From Ctena decussata (Eukaryota > Mollusca > Bivalvia > Lucinida > Lucinidae): 64,000 nt of DNA. Where the stretch lies: positions 54,075,400 to 54,139,399 of the forward strand of contig OZ022507.1 in NCBI GenBank assembly GCA_963989385.1. Direction: 5' to 3'. How positions within the stretch are numbered: position 1 is the stretch's first letter; each line of letters starts with the position of its first letter. A program made the translations under genes and the position numbers. Below, piece after piece: positions 55,201 through 64,000 of the stretch. The notes beneath the pieces were generated by a model, which had not been told where the DNA came from, did no database searches, and saw only the letters and a program-made list of their open reading frames with translations.

Positions 55201-56289
55201 TTCACGTAAAAGAGACTGTATAAATATTAGTATGAATGGTGAGAATCGACTCTGTTATTGGATGCACAAGCATATGTAAAGGAGAGCGTTGTCAGCAAGT
55301 TATAGGATCTGGGTGCATATACAATGTAGGCCAGCCTCGCTTCATGCCAAGATGGTAATTTTGTCAGTGTACACTGTCAAGTTTGGAGAAGTATCATTTA
55401 TACAAAACAGTGAAGACGCAGATTAGATTTCCTAAGGATACATGTACATAAATTTATGCGAACAGCGAAGCCTTTTCCTCGAGCCGATGCTCAATTTTAT
55501 TGGTAAAGATTTTATTTCAGGCCAAGTTCTTGCCTCATATAAATACCAAAAAAAAAAACTGTGATGTTTGTTAATTATCTCTGTCTCGGGTACGACCTTG
55601 GGGGTTATTCTACCGTATTTACCACAAACATTATGTCAATCTTATTCTTTTCTTCTGATTATTTACACGTTGTTGTAATTGTTGGGGCATTTTGGTCAAC
55701 TGTTACACTTTAAAACTAAGTATGAACTTTATATTATGTGAGAAGGATACGAATTCAAAAGCATTAATATCGACCAACATGTGGGTTTAACCTACTGACC
55801 TAAGGTGAAGAATTATTACCAAGCATGCAATAATTGTAAGTTTACTGTAATCTGACATAATCCACGTAAACCTCCGCAATGGAAACAATTGTATTTTGCA
55901 CATGTGCATGGCGACACTCCCTAGTTGACGGTCATTTTACAAAGGAGACATATTTAAGGTGAATGAGTTCACTTTTGAGGGCTGTAACTCAACCATTTTG
56001 ATTCTTTTGCATCCCTTCATAATGGTGATCGACTCTTAAATCCGTTCCGCTCCGCAAATACCTTAAAAAAATCTCCTCTCGTTAGAGCAAGTTATTTCTT
56101 TATTAAGAGTAGATCCCATTTTAGAAGGACTCCGTTATCCAAGGAAGCTCACAAAAAAATGGTCCCCTTAAAGTTTGTAAATATTACAGATAAAGTGTAC
56201 ATTATCCACTTATCTTAAAGTATTTGCTCCCCAAAAATGTGACTTTTATTATCAAGAGGAAACCTATCAGGACCTTAATGTAGTTAAAT

Positions 56290-56465
56290 CGGTAAATTCC
56301 GTCTCAAACATCGGCAATCATCGGCATACATCGTATTCTGGCTTTGTCCGATGTTCGCAAAAGCGGAATGCGATATCGTCGGTGATAGTCGTTGATTGCC
56401 GATGTTTGACGAAATTTACCGAAGATGACTCATCTTCAGTAAATTTCGTCAATCATCGGCATTCG
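56290..56465. repeat. Nested inverted repeats with CATCGGCAATCA
   Basis: GGTAAATTCCGTCTCAAACA and CATCGGCAATCATCGGC are repeated in reverse (TGATTGCCGATG, ACGAAATTTACC); a second hairpin GGTAAATTTCGTCA-type follows. Confidence 0.75.
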
Positions 56466-57666
56466 AAGTGATGAAGTTTGCACATGTTCATTTCTCTTTT
56501 ATGCAAAAGTAGCTACATGTTACCTGCATAAGCGTGACCAAAGAATGCTCTCAACAGTGCCAGAGGGCCAGAAAGACTCAAGAAAATATAATTCGTATAT
56601 AACAAGGCGAAATCCACATATTTGTAACCATACACAGAAACTGTGAAAATTTTTAAAAACGTTTAAATTTTTATATAAAAAATGCAATTGTTTTACAAAA
56701 TATCGTTCTAGATTTCTATTTGCTATGCCTAATTGTTTTTGTTAGATGCATTTGTGTCACATTTCGATTACAGACATTGGAATGATTCCATGGCTTCTGA
56801 AGGGCAAAAACTAATAATTATGTATAAGTAATTACAGCATATAATAGCTGCCATATTGCATGACTTATGTTATTTGCATAGGACAAACAAAACTTCCAAT
56901 AAACAAACACAAGTTTGAGGCTTACGAAAACCATACCGCATACATGTATTTACAGTCCAGTATTTCGCACAGCCTTAATATCTGGTACCATAAGACTTAG
57001 CATTTTGCTCTCTTGAATTTAAAATGGCGTCTTTCATGGCTCACCAAATTTAAAATGCATTGAATCTAGCATAAATGTATACTTAGCCTAGCAGAACAAC
57101 CAGTTCTTAAAATACGTACATGTAATTAGTATTAAACAGAGCTGTCATCCAGATATCTAACGTGTACATTGTAGCATCGCGCTATTGTGTTGGAATATTG
57201 GAACACTTTAAACACTTATATAAAAAAAAATCTGGTAAATATTAAACTTTTACAAGTTAGTTTACAATCAATAATCCTAAATGGCATCTAATCTGGCTGT
57301 TCTTTATGCATATTACATGCCCGTGTATTTGCTTAGCTACTTCTTACCCTGTATTTACTATAATAACAATTGTGCAAATTAAAAGTACAAACTGGTTCCA
57401 ATGTTTCTCATGCTGATCAAACACAAGATCAAATTAAAAGTGTTCAGCCGTCTGTGCTCTCATTTAAACGCCAAATGTTTTACAATAAAGCTGTATTGCT
57501 AAACAATATAAACAAATAAGGTCAAATGAAAAGATAGTTTTTCATATAAAAATGAAAGATTTGAGCACTAAGAAACTGAATAACAAAAACTGCATCCAAT
57601 CATCTTTAACAGTTTTACAGATATTAAGAGTTGAAGCTGAACATTTAAAGAAGGATTATTGTAAAA

Positions 57667-58033
57667 TACCCTTTTAGTCCTTATAAACGTCCCTGCTCTA
57701 ATAAACGCCCCCTGTCTTTTTCCTGGAATATTGTTATAGGCCTATTACATTGTAACTTAAATGAATTCCTGCTTGCTTCGCTGAATAAGGTAGCTCTTTG
57801 AATTGGGGTCTACTCGTAAAAGATCGAATTTGCTTCTTGAAGAAATGAGCGCTAGTAAAAAAAGGGAGACAAAGAAAGTAGTAGAATCGCTTCCTATGAA
57901 GTGACCCATCGTCTTTATATTGCTGATTAGAGGTATTTTGGCAGTGGTCGATTTACTACATATTTGGCTCTAAACTACGCCTCCCTTTCGCAAAATGCAA
58001 CTCCCCCGTGCGTTTAAAAGGATTAATATGGTA
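57667..58033. mobile_element. TA-ended MITE with TTATAAACGCC-type ends, copy 1
   Basis: Starts TACCCTTTTAGTCCTTATAA and ends GCGTTTAAAAGGATTAATAT + GGTA. Collinear with the copy at 59296. Confidence 0.8.
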
Positions 58034-58389
58034 AATCCAAGATACCACGGCGAGCCCGACCAAAGGCATGAGTCGTTGTTTGGTTTTAAGTACATTTACC
58101 TGCACAAGGGGCAAATTGCGTGTTTGCATGGAGTGGAATTTCTCAATAAATTGAAGACCACGCTAAGAAAATATAGCTTTATTAAGTATATAAAACAAAT
58201 CTACAGAGACATCTGACAAACAAATAAATTCGATAAAAATACAATAATCATACTTTCCAGACTTTCCACAGCTTAAGTATATACACCCTTAACACAACAG
58301 TAACACAGCATTTTAGTTATTATAAATATTTCTTCCCCGCCCCAACCCCCTCTAACCCCACCTGCTGATATGACTTCAGGCTGGGTTAA

Positions 58390-58458
58390 ATGCAACGTAT
58401 AAAACGTCGCGTCAACGTCGAAGCAACGTAACAACGTTGCATCGACGTTGATATGTAC
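58390..58458. repeat. AACGTTGCATCGACGTTGAT motif cluster
   Basis: ACGTCG/CGACGT and AACGTTG motifs in both orientations, as at 30258 and 63655. Confidence 0.65.
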
Positions 58459-59295
58459 TCGTACGGCCTCACCTACTGAAAGTATGCTAGCATATTGCAA
58501 AATAATGAAGAGAGACTTTTGGTTGTTGTTGTTTTTGTCAGGTTTATGGGCTGTCAAAATGGCCTCTTCTCACACTACCAGAGACATTAAACTTTTCAAT
58601 ACCATTATGGATACTGTCGTTCTCATTAGCTTGTCATCTACTCCCCCATATAGGGCAAAACCACACCAGGTTAACTCTCTTTTCAAGAATGTTACGAAAC
58701 GAAAAAGAGCTGCTATGAAACGAAACGAGCCCTTGTATATACATTGTTAACCAAGGGTGAAAACCAGTACAATGATATACATGTACATCATAAAATCTTA
58801 AATCATAACATTATATCGCTAAATACACACAAAATCCAATCATATTAAGGCAAGCTTTGCTATTTCCTCTGAAATGCAAATTACATTTATAACCTTGTAC
58901 ACCTTTATCAAGGGCGTAGCTACCATTACGCAAATACGAAGGTGCGTATTGAAATTTTGTCAAATTGACAAAATTTCAACGCACACCTGCGTATTTTCAT
59001 GCTGAAATGATGTTAATTGGGCATAATTTAAATACTAACTGCCTCTATTATTGCCCTCAAAGAGTATAAAACATGATTGTGCGTACTGTGTAAGTGGCCC
59101 TAGCTACGCCCCTGTTTATTGACTGTCTGATGCAGAAAAAGAGTGAATAAGTGACAAGAAAACAAAAGCTAAAATATCCAATCCCGCACCTGCTACAAGC
59201 ATAACAGGCCGTTACCTGAAGCCAGTACAAGTACCACTAGTAAACTGGCAATTCCATACCAACATGGAAATAAAAAAAAATCAAGCTTTTCCAAA

Positions 59296-59675
59296 TACCG
59301 TACTAATACTTATAAACGCCCTGCACTAATAAACGCCCCTGCTTCTTTGCCGAAAATAATGCAATATTAATCCATGAATTAATATTTGCTTCTCTGGATG
59401 AGTTAGCTCTTGGAAATGGGGAAAACTCGTAAAGGAAAGAATTTGCTTCTGCAGGAGAAACTCTTTCTTTTAAGAGCTGAACCCCGACGCAACCGAGAAG
59501 AAAGGCAAAAACAACAGAGTTATACACTTCCTATGAAAGTATACCCATTCATCTTAATACTTTTTATCACAAGTATTTTGGTAGTGGCTGATTTACTACT
59601 CTTTAGGCTCTAAGAAAACCCTCCCCCATTTCGTAGAATGCAACGCCCCGGGCGTTTAATAAGATTAATATGGTA
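59296..59675. mobile_element. TA-ended MITE with TTATAAACGCC ends, copy 2
   Basis: Starts TACCGTACTAATACTTATAA and ends GGCGTTTAATAAGATTAATA + TGGTA. It contains the GAATTTGCTTC / AGCTGAACCCC repeat also seen elsewhere. Confidence 0.83.
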
Positions 59676-59747
59676 GATATCCAAACGCTGCAACGCTGTT
59701 GGCTCGTATGTATGTAAAGGTTATTTGTTCACATTACTTCTTTTGAA

Positions 59748-60018
59748 GCCGGGCCGCGTAGCACAGTCGGTAGCGCGTCTGACTCAAGAACCAGATGTCC
59801 CGGGTTCGATACCCGGTCCGGCCACTTACTTTCGTTTCCCCTTCCGCTGATTCAAGAAGGGAAGTTGTCAGATGCTAGGCGCACTTAGTACTGATTCTTA
59901 GTACTGATTAACCGCTTAGGAGGTCTAAGCCTGCCTAGGAATAGTTTGGTTAGATTAACTGACCGTCCCGACATGACCATTGCTGTTTACCGTGGACGTA
60001 ACACAATAACACAACACA
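59748..60018 (+). mobile_element. SINE-A copy 4, with 17-bp TSD
   Basis: The head GCCGGGCCGCGTAGCACAGT, B box GGGTTCGATACCC, the SINE-A body and an AACACAATAACAC tail. ACATTACTTCTTTTGAA is a perfect 17-bp duplication at 59731-59747 and 60019-60035. Confidence 0.96.
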
Positions 60019-60679
60019 ACATTACTTCTTTTGAAATAATAGAATTGAGCGAATCACAAAACTCCAGAAAGTGACCAAACCGTAATTCCAGCTTGACCAC
60101 TCAGGAATTTGATGACAACACTAGTTTATCATTTACAAAGCTGACATTTTGTATAAATTTGCTCCACAAACGTATGAGTCGAATAACAGTGATTTATGTT
60201 GGTATGCCATTTGCAAAAGTTTTAAAACTTCGTGTTCTAAATGCGAGGACGCCCCAATGCCGAAACTCATTTGCCAATCCGCTAGCTGGTTATCGCCCGA
60301 ATGCGCCCGTCAGAGTCACTGGATTTGTTAATTCTTTCAAATGATACATACATGAACTCTTTTTCCCTGTGCTGCTTTTCTTTCCTTCTTTTTTCTGTCT
60401 GTATATTGTTTTGCACTGGACCAAACGTAATTTAGCCTTGTCCGGGCAAAAACTCTCTTGCGGTACCTACAGATAATACTCAGACCAAGATGTGCATCTG
60501 CAAGCGCAGCTTAGAGCTTCCATTCTTCGCACGCATGAATGATGAAAAAAAGAGAGAACAGTCTGTTATGATCAGTGGAAAAAAACTGAAATTCAGGAGT
60601 TTTGCAATAATTCCGCCACTTTTTCTGGCAAAGCTGAAAATTTGAATGACTTGAGGATTGATGAGGATTGATTCTCATC

Positions 60680-60685
60680 TTTATT
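60680..60685 (-). terminator. Polyadenylation signal AATAAA for the minus-strand terminal exon
   Basis: AATAAA on the minus strand, 166 bp after the TGA at 60851. Position and orientation fit the exon at 60851-61012. Confidence 0.55.
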
Positions 60686-60850
60686 AAAATCTAGTACCAA
60701 TATCATTCTTAATGATTTGATGATACAAAAACAATTATTACTTTTATCAATAGAACACTACATAAACAAATCCAGACACATGTATTGTCATTTAAATTCT
60801 ACCCAATTCGCAGATCAAACAACACAGTCTTAAAGGCCATATGTCATGGG

Positions 60851-61012
60851 TCATAATCGTAAAGGACCTTTGTCTTTATTCAAAAATGTGGTTCCTAGAA
60901 ACTGATCAGGTTGTGCCCGTGAATCTGCGAGTGTCGCCCGTGTGATGTTGTCCATGTGAAAATCTTGATTACGTATCTCCGAGCTGTTGAACGGGATCTT
61001 CGGCCGGCGGTG
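60851..61012 (-). CDS. Terminal coding exon of an unrecognised minus-strand gene
   Basis: The acceptor TGTGTCATCTTTTCAG precedes 61012. The one long frame is phase 0, 53 codons (HRRPKIPFNSSEIRNQDF, then LADSRAQPDQFLGTTFLNKD) and a TGA at 60851-60853. The other frames stop earlier. A 3' UTR of about 165 bp follows, with AATAAA at 60680-60685 on the minus strand. The local composition is more G+C-rich and non-repetitive. Upstream exons must lie beyond 61013; I see none with certainty. I do not recognise the family. Confidence 0.6.
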   Translation of the reverse strand, partial: HRRPKIPFNSSEIRNQDFHMDNITRATLADSRAQPDQFLGTTFLNKDKGPLRL

Positions 61013-61580
61013 CTGAAAAGATGACACAATAGTCGTTATAGATTCAGAGTGGAAGGCGTTCGGTTATTTAAGTTTGGGGGAGGGGTGAGAGAAATAACTG
61101 TACTCAAAATTTATTTGGAGAGGCAAACTGTTGGTTCTATGGTCGCATATTTCGAAGCCGTAGAAAGCAATTTGCCACCATAAAACCGACTATTGCCCTC
61201 CTCAAATAACACTTTTCAATGTGGTTATTCCCATTCTAATGCAGAATTTCACCTTTGAAAGTGTACTAATTCACGCCCTACAGAGCAAGCAGTTCCATAA
61301 CGTTAAACGTCTGGTTTAACGTTAGCCAATAAGAAGCGACGTTAAATGTTAAGTTCCCGACAATGTATTGCAGGATATGCTGTCGCAACTTTTCGACCGT
61401 GTTATCCAATCAGATGCCGCGTTATATCGTACATGCATTAGAATTATTGGTAAAGCGCTGCTAAATACATGTAACACTGCTACATGTAAATAACACTGCC
61501 GTCAACTGGCATAATTCAGACACTGCTAAGGGCGTAATACAACAAAAAACTAACACAAAGTAAACCGTAGGGCTTAAATA
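61013..61580. other. No feature recognised
   Basis: Probably intron of the gene ending at 60851. No exon with clear borders was seen. Confidence 0.4.
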
Positions 61581-61775
61581 AGCCACGACACGACAAAACC
61601 AACAAATTGGCATATGCAGCCAGCGAGGACTCAAATCAGCCTGGGCATCCGCGGAGCCTGATCAGAGTCTTCCCTGTGCACTTGAAGGGTAGCTAAGCGT
61701 TTAAGCTAGTTCCATGCGGACAGCGACGACTCTGATCACTGGACGGATTTGTTGGTTTTTGTCGTGTCGCGGCTC
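61581..61775. mobile_element. MITE-A copy 21, internally deleted
   Basis: AGCCACGACACGACAAAACC...GTCGTGTCGCGGCTC. The right arm between the ATCACTGGACGG and TTTGTTGGTTTT blocks is missing, leaving about 195 bp. Confidence 0.85.
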
Positions 61776-62209
61776 AAATAACCTTTTCTGATCAGTTAAG
61801 GTAGACGAATACTGAATAGAAATAATGGCGGGGCATTCAATCCATTATACCATCTAAATAACCCATAGAGCAAAAAAACATTGGATAAGGAAAAAACAAT
61901 TTTCACCGTTTTGTTTTCCTAAAAAGAAATATTTTGTATTTCTACATACTTTTTTACACATTTTCCATTAAAATTCATATCTCTAGCACATGAACGCACT
62001 TTCATTTCAGCAAATCATATAATCTGTAATATAGCATATTTGAAACAAACTGATAACAAAAAAAATATGCAGTTTTCTTGTTAATAAGTGTATTTTTACT
62101 TTCTTTAAAAAAATGCAAGAAAATTGAATTTCATGAAAAACGTCATGAAAAATATATTAAATCGATGGGGCATGCTTATGCATATTATTTTAGTAAAACT
62201 TACATTGTA

Positions 62210-62211
<2 letters not shown>

Positions 62212-62243
<32 letters not shown>
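62212..62243 (+). repeat. Poly-A tract
   Basis: About 31 consecutive A residues. A short SINE-B-like piece (CTGCACCTGCTGCAAGCACA) follows at 62310. Confidence 0.9.
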
Positions 62244-62246
<3 letters not shown>

Positions 62247-63449
62247 CCGTTTCGTTTCCTTGAAAAACAATGTTTAAGTTCAAAATATCCCCAAAACAGA
62301 CTGCCCATATTCTGCACCTGCTGCAAGCACAGCCGGTCCTTGCCCTACTGTTTAATTTCCTGTTATTCGGTTCTACCATAGAGTAATGTCGACAAAATTG
62401 CGCAGATGGAATGGAAACTGTGAAGATCTTGATCATTCTGTTTCCTAAGGAACAGTGTGATCTCGGTTTCCACTGGTTGTACAGACCTATGTGCCCGAAA
62501 ACTTAGGATATTCTCTGTATATACGCCACATTTTAATCGATTTGATGATGAACAATAACTCTGTTTTGTATTTTAAACAAGTAAGAACAGAGTCGTTCCC
62601 TACACGTCCACCTTAAGGTGAGGTGGGAGTAATTGACAAAACACATGATTTTATTCATACTTCCTTATATTGTACATTTTCAGTCCCTCTTTCAGAAAAT
62701 GTAAAAAAAAGGGGGGTCGCCGATTTCGTTTTCAAGATATCTGACCTCGAAAACGTCAATTTTTCCACTTTTTCGAGCCGACGTTATAATGGCGTTCTAT
62801 GGAAAACGCACTTTTTTGCTCGTCACTCTTGGATAAAAACATTCATTCTGAGAAAACAAAACACATTTTTTTCTTCAAAAACTAACACAGTATGGCCCAA
62901 TGATAGAATTTTACGTTAAAGCAATAAAAATAGTAGGTCGCCGACTTAACTTTCGAGCTAATGTGCATTAAATGCCCAGCTTGCCGTCTCTTTTGACTGA
63001 AATGTTAACGTTGTGCATGGTGACGTTAACGTTACTTAACTTTTCGCGCCACAAATCAACTATCGCGTTTTGGTAGGCTACCGGAAAATTTGTCTGGGAC
63101 TTTCATCACTCATGATTGTCATCGTCGGGAAAGTGCAGGATGAAGGCAGATGAAATACTTTTCTCTCAGTCTCTGCATAAACCGTCTTAACTGACTAGTT
63201 TTTAATTAAAAATCGAAAACAGTGAAATTATGCCCTCCCATAAAGTTGACGCGCACCCGAGTTGACAAACTCTCAGAAGCAACAACTTTAGGACTGGCTT
63301 CCACGTGTTATGACATCTGAACAATTCCCTTGTCCACTTGTCGTTTATACACTGTAAGCGAGTCAAGTTTTCTATTTCCTGACCCGACCCAAGAAAGAAC
63401 CTATAATATTCTGCACAATAACCTAGCGTTCCAATGACTGGACTTTGGC

Positions 63450-63473
63450 GACTCTCTCTCTCTCTCTCTCTCT
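63450..63473 (+). repeat. CT microsatellite
   Basis: About twelve CT units. The rest of 61776-64000 has short open frames only, none with coding character. Confidence 0.9.
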
Positions 63474-64000
63474 AAAAATGATAGGCAGCTTGAATACACT
63501 TTCGTGTCTAGGTGATACAATAAAACGACTCTTTTATATACACTTAAAACAGAAAGAAGAAATGAAAGACAGAAAAGTGAAAGAAAGACAAGGAAACAGA
63601 AACACCACATTGGTTTTTAGCTTATTGACAGAACAGATCGTTGAACTATCGTATCAACGTCGATAAAAAATTCTAACGACATTGCATCGACGTTGATACG
63701 GCTGTTTAGCGTTGTTCAAATGCTAGGGACAGTCGAAGAATTTTTAATACAACTGAAATTTGGCATAACTTCTGCTATTAGTATTTTAAGTGTGGGTGGT
63801 ATGAAAACGACTGTCTATGGCTGCTACCGTGTCAACTATAAAGTGCGTGGTCGAAGTGTAGACAGTGATCTGACTACTCATTGTACGATTCTGGATTTAA
63901 TTTCACGAGACTTTGTTGTCGTATGAAAAAATCGTAATAAAATTACTGCAACTCAACAGCTGCGAACTCCGTCTTATAAACTGATAAGAAACTGTCAGTT

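Noticed and set aside
60093..60344. 83-residue plus-strand ORF downstream of SINE-A copy 4
   Set aside because: Overlapping frames of equal quality, no splice or start context, and no recognisable domain.

Overview
The window is eukaryotic, intron-rich animal DNA. It is A+T-rich, dense in small non-autonomous transposons and tRNA-derived SINEs, and its coding capacity is broken into short exons with GT/AG borders. The repeat style (SINEs with a tRNA-like head and AATC-type tails, many short palindromic elements) and the gene type (a giant secreted mucin with discoidin and Asp-box modules) suggest a mollusc, most probably a bivalve. That assignment is inference from overall character, not from a marker gene.

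Main gene (minus strand, right to left, about 40021 down to beyond base 1). Eighteen exons can be placed, and every one of the 17 junctions keeps the reading frame. Together they give at least 10,496 coding nucleotides (about 3,500 residues) with no stop; both ends of the gene are missing. The order is: a short exon ending in a furin-type basic site (39957-40021); ten exons of beta-rich, N-glycosylated modules, some resembling DUF11-type repeats (21227-38732); one F5/8 type C (discoidin) domain over three exons (15877-20222); two Asp-box (BNR-like) motifs over three small exons (10738-14781); then one 7.1 kb exon (1-7136). That last exon encodes two Thr-rich mucin arrays, about 43 units of 19 residues followed by about 114 units of 13 residues. 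The Val/Gly-rich plus-strand reading frames over the first 4.4 kb are antisense shadows of the mucin repeats. The protein is probably secreted or cell-surface and heavily glycosylated; its C-terminus lies outside the window.

Other genes. A small plus-strand gene at 52323-54140 has two visible exons, two upstream mini-ORFs and encodes a basic protein of about 261-284 residues that I do not recognise. A minus-strand terminal exon at 60851-61012, with a polyadenylation signal at 60680-60685, is the 3' end of another unrecognised gene whose upstream exons are not visible.

Repeats fill most of the rest. One palindromic MITE family (MITE-A, about 240 bp, ends GAGCC...GGCTC) has 21 copies plus one distant relative. 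There are three copies of a foldback element built from a 20-25 bp subrepeat, tRNA-headed SINEs with clear target-site duplications (one nested inside another), a second SINE family, a 1.02 kb mariner-like deletion derivative nested in an older repeat, several TA-flanked MITEs, and degenerate tandem repeats of about 150-180 bp. No CRISPR array or operon is present, and none is expected.
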